Assembly: GCF_900101265.1 (NCBI RefSeq)
Contig: NZ_FMZS01000009.1
Location: 124,001 to 188,000 of the forward strand
Length of the DNA: 64,000 nucleotides
Reading direction: 5' to 3'
DNA from: Massilia sp. PDC64
GTDB taxonomy: Bacteria; Pseudomonadota; Gammaproteobacteria; Burkholderiales; Burkholderiaceae_D
The notes under the pieces were generated by a model, which made no database searches, had not been told where the DNA came from, and was given only the letters and a program-made list of their open reading frames with translations. A program made the position numbers and the translations under genes. This document shows, in pieces, positions 33,309 to 41,593 of this stretch; position 1 is the first letter of the stretch, and every line of letters starts with the position of its first letter.

Positions 33309-34628
33309 TTACGGCTGCTGCAGCAGCGCGTTGATCGGCTGCAGGTCTTCCTCGCGCAGCGAACCTGCGGCGGCCTTCAGCTTCAGGCCGGCGAGGATCG
33401 TGTTGTAGCGCGCGCGGGCCAGGTCGGTACGGGTCTGGTACAACTGGCGCTGCGCATTCAGCACGTCGATGTTGATACGCACGCCGACCTGGTAACCGAG
33501 CTTGTTCGATTCCAGCGCGGAATTGCTCGACACTTCGGCCGCTTCCAGCGCCTTCACTTGCGCGAGGCCGCTGTTCACGCCGAGGAACGATTGACGCGCC
33601 ACCAGCGCGGCGTTGCGACGGTTCGCTTCCAGGTCGTTTCGGGCCTTGTCTTCCAGCGCGATCGACTCGCGCACTCTGCTCGTCACGGCGAAACCTTGAA
33701 AGATCGGGATGCTGTACTGGATGCCGATCGAGTTGTTGTTGGTCTTGCCCGACTGGGTCGTCTGGCCATTCACGTCGCGGTGCAGCGACGATGCGACGAG
33801 GTCCACGGTCGGATAGTGGCCGGCGCGGTTCTTCGAGATGTCGCGCTTGGCCGACTCCAGTTGCAGCTGGGCCACGGTCACCGCGTAGTTCTGGTTCTCG
33901 GCGGCGGACACCCACTGGTCGACGTTGATCGGCTGCGGCGCCGTCAGCGTCACGCCCGTGCGCAACGTGGCCAGCGTGGACGGCGGCGTGCCGATGATGG
34001 CTTGCAGCGCCGTCTTCTTGGTTTCCAGATCGTTGACGGCAGCAATTTCCTGCGACACGACGAGGTCGTACGCGGCCTGGGCTTCATGGGTGTCGGTGAT
34101 GGTCTGCGTACCGACTTCGAAGTTGCGCTTGGCGGAAGCCAGCTGCTCGGTCACGGCGACCTTTTGCGCCCGCGTGGATTCCAGCGTGTCCTGGGCGGCC
34201 AGCACGTCGAAATACGCTTGCGCGACACGTGTGATCAGGTCTTGCTGGGCCTGGGCAAACTGTGCTTCGGAAATGGCTTGCGCCAGCTTGCTTTGCTGGT
34301 AGGTTTCCCAGCGGTCCCAGTGGAACAGCGGCTGCTGCAGGGTCACCTGGATTTCGTTGGTGCGCAGGTTGCTGCCGGGGGACGGTACGTTGTTCCACGG
34401 CGTGATGTCGGTGTTGTTCTTCGTGATGTCGCCATTGATGCCGACGGTCGGCAGCAGGCCGGCACGCCCCTGGGTGATACGTTCGCGACCCGCCGCGGCG
34501 GATGCGCGGGCGCTGGCATAGGTGGCGTCGTTCGCCAATGCCTGCTGGTACACCTGGATCAGATCGGCCGCCTGGGCATTGAGCGAAAACGCGCTGGCCA
34601 ACAGTACGGCGATGAGGGGCTTCTGCAT
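33309..34628 (-). CDS. TolC-family outer membrane efflux protein
   Basis: The 439-residue protein starts with a Sec signal peptide (Leu-Asn-Ala-Gln-Ala-Ala, cleavage near residue 20). It has two outer-membrane-efflux repeats rich in long coiled-coil helices, with Leu-x-Gln-Pro-Leu-Phe-x-Trp-Asp-Arg near residue 95 and the second copy after residue 220 (Gly-Ile-Gln-Tyr-Ser-Ile-Pro-Ile-Phe-Gln-Gly). It forms the trimeric outer-membrane duct of type I secretion or RND pumps. The start at Met-Gln-Lys-Pro has GGAG seven bases upstream; an upstream ATG (34652) lacks this. It follows the rhodanese and pcm genes on the same strand. Confidence 0.95.
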   Translation of the reverse strand: MQKPLIAVLLASAFSLNAQAADLIQVYQQALANDATYASARASAAAGRERITQGRAGLLPTVGINGDITKNNTDITPWNNVPSPGSNLRTNEIQVTLQQPLFHWDRWETYQQSKLAQAISEAQFAQAQQDLITRVAQAYFDVLAAQDTLESTRAQKVAVTEQLASAKRNFEVGTQTITDTHEAQAAYDLVVSQEIAAVNDLETKKTALQAIIGTPPSTLATLRTGVTLTAPQPINVDQWVSAAENQNYAVTVAQLQLESAKRDISKNRAGHYPTVDLVASSLHRDVNGQTTQSGKTNNNSIGIQYSIPIFQGFAVTSRVRESIALEDKARNDLEANRRNAALVARQSFLGVNSGLAQVKALEAAEVSSNSALESNKLGYQVGVRINIDVLNAQRQLYQTRTDLARARYNTILAGLKLKAAAGSLREEDLQPINALLQQP

Positions 34629-34669
34629 TACTTTCTCCGTCGGAGTCATCAATAGTTAAGGACGCAGCG

Positions 34670-34993
34670 TCAATACTTCGGCATCGAAGGGTCGACCTGC
34701 ACGGCCCAGGCGTGTATCCCGCCTGTAAGGTTGGTAATGTTGCTGAATCCGTTGCGTTCCAGGAAGGCTGCCACCTGCATGCTGCGTGCGCCGTGGTGGC
34801 ACACGCAGACGATGTCCTGGCCGTCATCCAGTTCGCTCACGCGGATCGGAATCAGGTTCATCGGGATCTGGGTCGAGCCCTCGATGTGGCAGGTCTCGAA
34901 TTCCCAGTTTTCCCGTACGTCGAGCAGCAACGGTTTCGGACGCGACGGGTCGGCCAGCCAGGCGGCCAACTCGGGAGCGGTAATGTGCTGCAT
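34670..34993 (-). CDS. Single-domain rhodanese-like protein
   Basis: The 107-residue protein consists of one rhodanese domain with the active-site loop Cys-Val-Cys-His-His-Gly-Ala-Arg-Ser near residue 63 (nucleophile Cys before His-His). It likely transfers sulfane sulfur or binds oxyanions in the cytoplasm. It lies 13 bases after pcm and about 40 bases before TolC. This order is common in betaproteobacteria. The physiological acceptor is unknown. Confidence 0.92.
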   Translation of the reverse strand: MQHITAPELAAWLADPSRPKPLLLDVRENWEFETCHIEGSTQIPMNLIPIRVSELDDGQDIVCVCHHGARSMQVAAFLERNGFSNITNLTGGIHAWAVQVDPSMPKY

Positions 34994-35006
34994 GTTTGTG
35001 CCCGCC

Positions 35007-35660
35007 TCAGAACTGGAAGTGCGACGGCACCGGGGCGCCCGTCAGGTAGCGCACGTTGGTCTCGAACACCTTGACCGTGCTGTACGCGTCTTCTCCGGTG
35101 CGGGTGATGATCTCCGCTTCCATCACGGGTGCCTGGCCGACGATGGCGGCGATACGGCCACCCACCTTCACCTGCTTCAGGATCGCTTCCGGCAGGACTT
35201 CCAGCGCGCCCGAGATCACGATCACGTCGTACGGCGCGCCCTTCTCCCAGCCCTGGGCGCCGTTGCCGGTTTCGACGGTGACGTTATGGACGCCGGCGTT
35301 GGCCAGGTTCTTCTTGGCCAGTTCCGCCGTTTCCGGGTTGATTTCCACGGTGGTCACCTTGGCGGCGCGGTGCGCCAGCAGGGCGGCCATGTAGCCCGAA
35401 CCCGTACCGATTTCCAGCACGGTCTCGTGCTTCTTCACACCGACTTCCTGCAGGATGCGCGCCTCGAACTTGGGCGCGAGCATGGCTTCGCCGCCCGGCA
35501 GCGGGATCTCGACGTCGGCGAACGCCAGGTTCTGGTACGCCGCCGGCACGAACTGTTCGCGCTTGACGACGTGCAGCAGGTCAAGCACATCCTGGTCCAG
35601 CACGTTCCACGGACGGATCTGCTGTTCGATCATGTTGAAGCGGGCTTGTTCGATATTCAT
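35007..35660 (-). CDS. pcm: Protein-L-isoaspartate O-methyltransferase
   Basis: The 217-residue class-I SAM methyltransferase has Leu-Glu-Ile-Gly-Thr-Gly-Ser-Gly-Tyr (motif I) near residue 83. Its N-terminal Met-Ile-Glu-Gln-Gln-Ile-Arg-Pro-Trp is typical of the betaproteobacterial PIMT. It methylates isoaspartyl residues in damaged proteins. The start at 35660 excludes an open but non-homologous upstream extension. It leads the pcm-rhodanese-tolC run. Confidence 0.92.
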   Translation of the reverse strand: MNIEQARFNMIEQQIRPWNVLDQDVLDLLHVVKREQFVPAAYQNLAFADVEIPLPGGEAMLAPKFEARILQEVGVKKHETVLEIGTGSGYMAALLAHRAAKVTTVEINPETAELAKKNLANAGVHNVTVETGNGAQGWEKGAPYDVIVISGALEVLPEAILKQVKVGGRIAAIVGQAPVMEAEIITRTGEDAYSTVKVFETNVRYLTGAPVPSHFQF

Positions 35661-35823
35661 CTTTAGACTCGGTGGAAATAAATAATCCGATATTTTATCG
35701 TTGAACGGCTTCAGCAAACATATCTTAACGACATGGGACTGAGTGCCAGCGGAAATTGCGACAGTCTGCAGTTTCCGGGGCATGAACCCCGGAATTCGGC
35801 GTCTTGACGTAGGAAAACAGGGA

Positions 35824-36471
35824 TCAAACGGTGGGCGCGGCCGGCAGGAGGCCATGCAGCGCCATGTCGAGGAAGGTGTCGAGGAAGGCCATCGGCTCCA
35901 GTTCCGCGCGCGGGCACGGCCCGACCGAATGCTTCCAGATGATCAGCGTGAGCATCGGGGCGACGAGCACCTGGGTCATCGTCGTGACGTCGATCGGGCG
36001 GAATTCGCCCCGCGCGATGCCCCGTTCGAGCATCGACGCCATGGCCCTGGTGCCGCGGGTGATGACTTCTTCCTGGTAAAAGCGGGCCAGCTCCGGGAAA
36101 TTGTCCGCTTCGGCCGTGACGAGCTTGATGATGCCCGAGGCCTTGGTCGCGCCCAGCCGCTGCCACCACGAGTGGATCAGCTGGCGCAGCAGGTCGGCGC
36201 TGTGGCCGTCGAACTCGGCGACGGACGCTTCCGCCTCGCCGATCACGGGTACGATATTGCTGCGCACGACGGCCTTGAACAACTCTTCCTTGTTTTCGTA
36301 ATACAGGTACAAGGTGCCCTTGGACACGCCGGCACGGCGCGCCACGTCTTCCAGGCGTGTGGCGGCGTAGCCACGCTCGACGAACAGGTCGATGGCCGCC
36401 TCCAGCAACTCCTGGGGCCGCGCGTCCTTACGGCGCTCCCAGCGCGGCTTGGTGTCAAAAGGGCATGGCAT
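35824..36471 (-). CDS. TetR/AcrR-family transcriptional regulator
   Basis: This is a regulator of about 215 residues with a TetR helix-turn-helix (about residues 18-62). Glu-Asp-Val-Ala-Arg-Arg-Ala-Gly-Val-Ser-Lys-Gly-Thr-Leu-Tyr-Leu-Tyr-Tyr marks the recognition helix. A helical ligand-binding domain follows. The ATG at 36471 was preferred over an in-frame TTG at 36486. A CAAC-N5-GTTG dyad at 36484-36496 could be its own operator. It lies next to the tolC run but in a separate transcript, so control of efflux is possible but unproven. Confidence 0.9.
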   Translation of the reverse strand: MPCPFDTKPRWERRKDARPQELLEAAIDLFVERGYAATRLEDVARRAGVSKGTLYLYYENKEELFKAVVRSNIVPVIGEAEASVAEFDGHSADLLRQLIHSWWQRLGATKASGIIKLVTAEADNFPELARFYQEEVITRGTRAMASMLERGIARGEFRPIDVTTMTQVLVAPMLTLIIWKHSVGPCPRAELEPMAFLDTFLDMALHGLLPAAPTV

Positions 36472-36588
36472 GCTTCTGTCCGACAACTAACTGTTGAGTC
36501 AGCAAATATAGACCTGGGGATTTGGCCAGTCAAGAACGGCGGCCTTTACGGGTAGTATACTGGCTGCTTGCCCGTCCCCGGTCTTTAC

Positions 36589-36861
36589 ATGCATACCCCG
36601 TCTTCCCCAGTCTCGTGCCGCCCCGGCTGCGGCGCATGCTGCATCGCCCCGTCGATTTCTTCCCCGATTCCCGGTATGCCGAACGGCAAACCGGCCGGCG
36701 TGCGCTGCGTGCAGCTGGACGAACACGACGGTTGCCGCATTTTTGGGCACCCCGACCGGCCCCGCGTCTGCGGCAGCCTGCCGCCGTCGCGCGAGATGTG
36801 CGGCGATACGCGCGAGCAGGCGATGTTCTTCCTGGCCGAACTGGAGCGCTTGACAGCCTGA
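36589..36861 (+). CDS. YkgJ-family cysteine cluster protein
   Basis: The 90-residue protein has a CxxxCGxCC cluster (Cys-Arg-Pro-Gly-Cys-Gly-Ala-Cys-Cys, about residues 10-18). Further Cys lie at Val-Arg-Cys, Gly-Cys-Arg and Arg-Val-Cys, the YkgJ/CxxCxxCC pattern that probably binds zinc or an iron-sulfur cluster. Phe-Gly-His-Pro-Asp-Arg-Pro near 52 is also typical. Cellular role unknown. The ATG at 36589 is used; an upstream in-frame TTG is less likely. Confidence 0.88.
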   Translation: MHTPSSPVSCRPGCGACCIAPSISSPIPGMPNGKPAGVRCVQLDEHDGCRIFGHPDRPRVCGSLPPSREMCGDTREQAMFFLAELERLTA

Positions 36862-36969
36862 CATGGCGACACGGTAACTCGACGGTAGCCCCCTTCCTCA
36901 TGGTAAGCTTGCGGCCCGCGCAACCCCTTCCGCGCACGCGTCCCCAACCCTACCGAACCGCATACACCA

Positions 36970-37803
36970 ATGGATATCATTCTCGCCCTGAAAGCGATCA
37001 TCATGGGCCTCGTCGAGGGCTTCACCGAATTCCTGCCGATCTCGTCCACCGGACACCTGATCCTCGCGGGTAGTCTGATCAATTTCACGGGCGAAGTGGC
37101 CCAGGTGTTCGAAATCGCCATCCAGGCCGGCGCGATCCTCGCCGTGATGTGGGAATACCGTGCGCGCATCGGTGCCGTGCTGGGCGGCATCACGTCCGAT
37201 CCGCGCCAGCAAAAGCTTGTCGTCAACCTGATCGTCGCGTTCCTGCCGGCGGCCGTGCTGGGCTTCCTGTTCAGCAAGGCGATCAAGGCGCATCTGTTCG
37301 CGCCGGTGCCGGTGGCCGCCGCGTTCATCGTCGGCGCCCTCGTGATCCTGTGGGCGGAGCGCCGCCACAAGGTGCTGCCGGGTGCGCACCGCGTCCAGAC
37401 CGTGGACGACATGTCCGTCGTCGACGCGTTCAAGGTCGGCTGCGCCCAGTGCTTCGCGCTGATCCCGGGCACGAGCCGTTCGGGTGCTACCATCATCGGC
37501 GGCATGCTGTTCGGCCTGTCGCGCACGGCCGCGACGGAGTTCTCGTTCTTCCTCGCGATTCCCACGCTGCTGGCCGCGACCGTGTACTCCGTCTTCAAGG
37601 CGCGCCACGACCTGCACGCGTCCGACCTGCCGCTGTTCCTGATCGGTGGCGTGGCGGCGTTCATTTCCGCCTTCCTGTGCGTACGTTGGCTGTTGCGCTT
37701 CATCAGCACGCACGACTTCACGGGCTTCGCCTGGTACCGTATCGTGTTCGGTGTGATCATCCTGGTCACCGCCCATTTCGGCTGGGTGGTTTGGGCCGAA
37801 TAA
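36970..37803 (+). CDS. uppP: Undecaprenyl-diphosphatase
   Basis: The 277-residue membrane enzyme recycles the C55 lipid carrier for peptidoglycan. It has about eight TM helices. The two catalytic regions are Gly-Leu-Val-Glu-Gly-Phe-Thr-Glu-Phe-Leu-Pro-Ile-Ser-Ser-Thr-Gly-His near residue 14 and Ile-Pro-Gly-Thr-Ser-Arg-Ser-Gly-Ala-Thr near 166. It is followed by recQ after 24 bases. Overexpression of the family gives bacitracin resistance. Confidence 0.97.
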   Translation: MDIILALKAIIMGLVEGFTEFLPISSTGHLILAGSLINFTGEVAQVFEIAIQAGAILAVMWEYRARIGAVLGGITSDPRQQKLVVNLIVAFLPAAVLGFLFSKAIKAHLFAPVPVAAAFIVGALVILWAERRHKVLPGAHRVQTVDDMSVVDAFKVGCAQCFALIPGTSRSGATIIGGMLFGLSRTAATEFSFFLAIPTLLAATVYSVFKARHDLHASDLPLFLIGGVAAFISAFLCVRWLLRFISTHDFTGFAWYRIVFGVIILVTAHFGWVVWAE

Positions 37804-37827
37804 TTTTCAAGGCAGTACAGTAGAACC

Positions 37828-39648
37828 ATGACGAGCGACATCGAGCAACGCGCGCTGCAGATCCTGCAGACGGTCTTCGGCTACCCCGCCTTCCGCGGTC
37901 AGCAGGCCGACATCGTCGAGCACGTGGCGTCCGGCGGCGATGCGCTCGTGCTGATGCCCACCGGCGGCGGCAAGTCGCTGTGCTACCAGATTCCCGCGCT
38001 GCTGCGCGACGGCGTCGGCGTCGTCATTTCCCCGCTGATCGCGCTGATGCAGGACCAGGTCGACGCGCTGGCCGAAGTGGGCGTGCGCGCCGCGTTCCTG
38101 AACTCGACGCAGACGTTCGAAGAGACGCTGCGCATCGAGCGCATGGTGCGCACCGGGGAACTGGACCTCGTCTACGTGGCGCCCGAGCGCCTGATGACGC
38201 CGCGCTGCCTGGAACTGTTCGAGTCCGCGCACATCTCGCTGTTCGCCATCGACGAGGCGCACTGCGTGTCGCAATGGGGCCACGACTTCCGGCCCGAATA
38301 CATCCGCCTGTCGATCCTGCACGAGCGCTTCCCGCACGTGCCGCGCATCGCGCTGACGGCGACCGCCGACCAGCTCACGCGCGCCGAGATCGCGCAGCGC
38401 CTGCAACTGGAAGAGGCGCGGCAGTTCGTGTCCTCGTTCGACCGCCCGAACATCCGTTATTCCATCGTCGAAAAGACGAACGGCCGCAAGCAGCTGCTCG
38501 ACTTCATCACGACGGAACACCCGGGCGACTCCGGCATCGTCTACTGCCTGTCGCGCAAAAAGGTCGAGGAGACGGCGGAATTCCTGAACGAGAACGGCAT
38601 TCGCGCCCTGCCCTATCACGCGGGCATGGAATATTCGCTGCGGGCCGACAACCAGGCGCGCTTCCTGCGCGAAGACAATATCGTGATGGTGGCGACCATC
38701 GCGTTCGGCATGGGCATCGACAAGCCGGACGTGCGCTTCGTGTGCCACCTCGACCTGCCGAAATCGCTGGAAGGCTATTACCAGGAAACGGGCCGCGCGG
38801 GCCGCGACGGCCTGCCCTCCAGCGCGTGGATGGCCTATGGTTTGCAGGACGTCGTGCTGCAGCGCCGGATGATCGACGAGTCCGACGCCGACGAGAATTT
38901 CAAGCGCGTGCTGTCGTCGAAACTCGATGCGATGCTGGGCTTGTGCGAGACGCTCAGCTGCCGCCGCATGCGCCTGCTCGAATACTTCGGCGAACGCTCC
39001 GGCCCGTGCGGCAACTGCGACACGTGCCTGATTCCGCCCACGTCGTTCGACGCGACCGTGCCCGTGCAAAAGCTGCTCTCGGCCATCTACCGCGTCGACC
39101 AGCGCTTCGCGGCCGGCCACGTGATCGACGTACTGCGCGGCGTGTCGTCCGAGCGCATCATCCAGTGGCACCACGACAAGCTGTCCGTGTTCGGCGTCGG
39201 CGCCGAGCGCAGCGAGCAGGAATGGCGCGCCATCGTGCGCCAGACGATCGCTCTCGGCCTCGTCACCGTCGACCACGACGCGTTCAGTTCACTCAAGCTG
39301 ACGGAAGCGGCGCGGCCCGTGCTGAAGGGCGAGCAGAAGGTCCAGCTGCGCCAGTACCAGAAGCCCGTGAAACCCAAGCGCACGTCCACGCCGCGCGGCA
39401 GCTATGAAGAGGTCGAGCTGTCGAAGTCGGAACAGGCGATCTTCGACAAGCTGCGCTGGTGGCGCGTGGAGACGGCACGCGCGCACGGCGTGCCCGCGTA
39501 CGTCGTGTTCCAGGACGCCACCCTGCGCGAGATCGCCAAGGTCAAGCCCATGTCGCTCGACCAGTTGCGCGGCGTCTCGGGCGTCGGCGAGAAGAAGCTA
39601 ACGTCCTACGGCGACGAGATCGTCGGGATCATCAGCGAGATGGTCTGA
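37828..39648 (+). CDS. recQ: ATP-dependent DNA helicase RecQ
   Basis: The 606-residue protein has the full RecQ layout. Walker A is Thr-Gly-Gly-Gly-Lys-Ser near residue 47, the DEAH box Asp-Glu-Ala-His-Cys-Val-Ser-Gln-Trp-Gly-His is near 145, and the arginine finger Gly-Arg-Ala-Gly-Arg-Asp-Gly is near 322. A zinc-binding RQC region with Cys-Gly-Asn-Cys-Asp-Thr-Cys is near 393, and an HRDC domain at about 530-600. It unwinds DNA in 3'-5' direction in recombination repair. Probably co-transcribed with uppP. Confidence 0.97.
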   Translation: MTSDIEQRALQILQTVFGYPAFRGQQADIVEHVASGGDALVLMPTGGGKSLCYQIPALLRDGVGVVISPLIALMQDQVDALAEVGVRAAFLNSTQTFEETLRIERMVRTGELDLVYVAPERLMTPRCLELFESAHISLFAIDEAHCVSQWGHDFRPEYIRLSILHERFPHVPRIALTATADQLTRAEIAQRLQLEEARQFVSSFDRPNIRYSIVEKTNGRKQLLDFITTEHPGDSGIVYCLSRKKVEETAEFLNENGIRALPYHAGMEYSLRADNQARFLREDNIVMVATIAFGMGIDKPDVRFVCHLDLPKSLEGYYQETGRAGRDGLPSSAWMAYGLQDVVLQRRMIDESDADENFKRVLSSKLDAMLGLCETLSCRRMRLLEYFGERSGPCGNCDTCLIPPTSFDATVPVQKLLSAIYRVDQRFAAGHVIDVLRGVSSERIIQWHHDKLSVFGVGAERSEQEWRAIVRQTIALGLVTVDHDAFSSLKLTEAARPVLKGEQKVQLRQYQKPVKPKRTSTPRGSYEEVELSKSEQAIFDKLRWWRVETARAHGVPAYVVFQDATLREIAKVKPMSLDQLRGVSGVGEKKLTSYGDEIVGIISEMV

Positions 39649-39650
39649 CG

Positions 39651-40370
39651 TTACTTCTTGGTGAACACCAGATCCCACACGCCGTGGCCGAGCTTCAGGC
39701 CGCGGTTCTCGAACTTGGTCAGCGGGCGGTACGACGGCTTCTCCGCATAGGTCTCGGCCGTGTTCTGCAGCGCGGGTTCGTTGCCCAGCACCTCCAGCAT
39801 CTGCACCGCGTAATCTTCCCAGTCCGTCGCGCAGTGGATGTAGCCGCCCTGCGCCAGCTTCTGGCACAGCAGTTGCACGAACGGCGGCTGGATCAGGCGG
39901 CGCTTGTTGTGGCGCGCCTTGTGCCACGGGTCGGGGAAGAAGATGTGCACGCCCGCCAGCGTCCCGTCGGCGATCATGTTGTTCAGCACCTCGACGGCAT
40001 CGTGCTGGATGATGCGCAGGTTCTGGATGTCCTGTTCGCCGGCCAGTTTCAGCAGGCTGCCCACGCCCGGCGTGTGCACTTCGACGCCGACGAAATCCTT
40101 GTCCGGCATCGCCTTCGCGATGTGCGCCGTCGTGTCGCCCATGCCGAAACCGATCTCCAGGATCAGCGGCGCGGTGCGGCCGAACGGGGCGTGGAAATCG
40201 AACAACGCCTTGCGGTACTCGATCAGGTAATGCGGGCCGTACGCCTCCAGCGCGCGCGCCTGGCCGGTCGACAGGCGGCCGGCGCGGGTGACGAAACTGC
40301 GGATGCGGCGTTCGGTCGGGTCGTAGAGCATCGGGCGGCCCTGCTCGTTGGTAGGCGTATCGGAAGACAT
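39651..40370 (-). CDS. trmB: tRNA (guanosine(46)-N7)-methyltransferase
   Basis: The 239-residue SAM enzyme has Leu-Glu-Ile-Gly-Phe-Gly-Met-Gly-Asp-Thr-Thr (motif I) near residue 68, Phe-Pro-Asp-Pro-Trp-His-Lys-Ala-Arg-His-Asn-Lys-Arg-Arg-Leu near 147 and Thr-Asp-Trp-Glu near 180. All are diagnostic for TrmB. It forms m7G46 in the tRNA variable loop. The start at 40370 gives the family N-terminus; the open extension upstream is not conserved-looking. It is convergent with recQ, with two bases between stops. Confidence 0.96.
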   Translation of the reverse strand: MSSDTPTNEQGRPMLYDPTERRIRSFVTRAGRLSTGQARALEAYGPHYLIEYRKALFDFHAPFGRTAPLILEIGFGMGDTTAHIAKAMPDKDFVGVEVHTPGVGSLLKLAGEQDIQNLRIIQHDAVEVLNNMIADGTLAGVHIFFPDPWHKARHNKRRLIQPPFVQLLCQKLAQGGYIHCATDWEDYAVQMLEVLGNEPALQNTAETYAEKPSYRPLTKFENRGLKLGHGVWDLVFTKK

Positions 40371-40474
40371 GGGAATGAGATGAAGAGTGATGAAAAAGCG
40401 GGCGCCATTATAACCCGGCGCTTTCCAGCCGCGATCTCGGACATAATGCATCTGTTGCAACCAGGAGCCACCCC

Positions 40475-41593
40475 ATGCGCCAGCAGACCCACCCGATCGC
40501 CACCGAGGACAACGTCGCCGCCTACCGCCTGACTTCCTTCCACTACGGCGCGCCCGGCCGCGGCAGGAAGGTCTACATGCAGGCCTCGCTGCACGCGGAC
40601 GAGGTGCCCGCGATGCTCGTGGCGCACGTGCTGCGCCGTGAGCTCGACCGGCTGGATGCGGAGGGAAAAGTCAGCGGCGAGATCATCCTGGTGCCGGCCG
40701 CGAATCCGATCGGGCTGTCGCAGGTGATCCACGGCGCGCCGTTCGGGCGCTTCGACCTCGCCACCGGCACCAATTTCAACCGCTCGTACCGGCACGTGGC
40801 CGCCGCGCTGAAGACGTCCCTCGAAGGCAAGCTGGGGCCGGATCCCGCCGCCAACGCGGCCCTCGTACGCGAGCACGCGCGGCGCGAAGTGGCGGCGTGG
40901 CTGCCGAAGAACGCGACGGAAGAACTCAAGAAGACGCTGCTGGGCATGGCGATCGACGCCGACATCATGCTCGACCTCCATTGCGACAACGAGGCCGTGC
41001 TGCACATGTACACGGGCACGCCGCTGGCGGAGCGCGTGAAACCGCTGGCCGCGCTGATGGGCGCGCACGCCGTGCTGCTGGCGACGGAATCCGGCGGCGA
41101 GCCGTTCGACGAAGCGTGCAGCCGCGTGTGGTGGGAACTGGCGGAACACTTCGGCGACCCCTTCCCGATCCCGCTCGGCTGCGTGGGCGTGACGGTCGAG
41201 CTGCGCGGTGAGAACGACGTGCGCTACGACCTGGCCGAACGGGACGCGCACGCGCTGCTGCAATACCTGGCGCGCGAAGGCGTCGTCGACCTGCCCGTCG
41301 AGCCGCTGCCGATGCCGCTGTGCGAACCGACGCCACTGGAAGGCGTGGAACCGCTGCACGCGCCGCATGCGGGCGTGCTCGTGTTCTTGAAACAGCTGGG
41401 CGACCAGGTGCAGGCGGGCGATGCCGTCGCCGACATCGTCGATCCGGTCAGCGGCAGGACGACGACCTTGCGGTGCACCCAGTCCGGCGTGCTGTTCGCG
41501 AGCACGGCGCACCGGCACCTGCTGCGCGGCATGCACGTCTGTAAGATCGCGGGGGCGCAGGCGTGGCGGACCGGAAGCCTGCTCGGCGCGTGA
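40475..41593 (+). CDS. Succinylglutamate desuccinylase/aspartoacylase family zinc enzyme
   Basis: The 372-residue M14-fold deacylase has zinc ligands His and Glu in Ala-Ser-Leu-His-Ala-Asp-Glu-Val near residue 36. The second His is in Asp-Leu-His-Cys-Asp-Asn near 170, and a catalytic Glu is in Val-Glu-Leu-Arg-Gly-Glu-Asn near 246. The C-terminal 80 residues form a lipoyl-like beta barrel as in other AstE/Aspa paralogues. It probably removes an acyl group from an amino-acid derivative. Substrate unknown. It is divergent from trmB and convergent to the GGDEF-EAL gene, abutting it exactly. Confidence 0.87.
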   Translation: MRQQTHPIATEDNVAAYRLTSFHYGAPGRGRKVYMQASLHADEVPAMLVAHVLRRELDRLDAEGKVSGEIILVPAANPIGLSQVIHGAPFGRFDLATGTNFNRSYRHVAAALKTSLEGKLGPDPAANAALVREHARREVAAWLPKNATEELKKTLLGMAIDADIMLDLHCDNEAVLHMYTGTPLAERVKPLAALMGAHAVLLATESGGEPFDEACSRVWWELAEHFGDPFPIPLGCVGVTVELRGENDVRYDLAERDAHALLQYLAREGVVDLPVEPLPMPLCEPTPLEGVEPLHAPHAGVLVFLKQLGDQVQAGDAVADIVDPVSGRTTTLRCTQSGVLFASTAHRHLLRGMHVCKIAGAQAWRTGSLLGA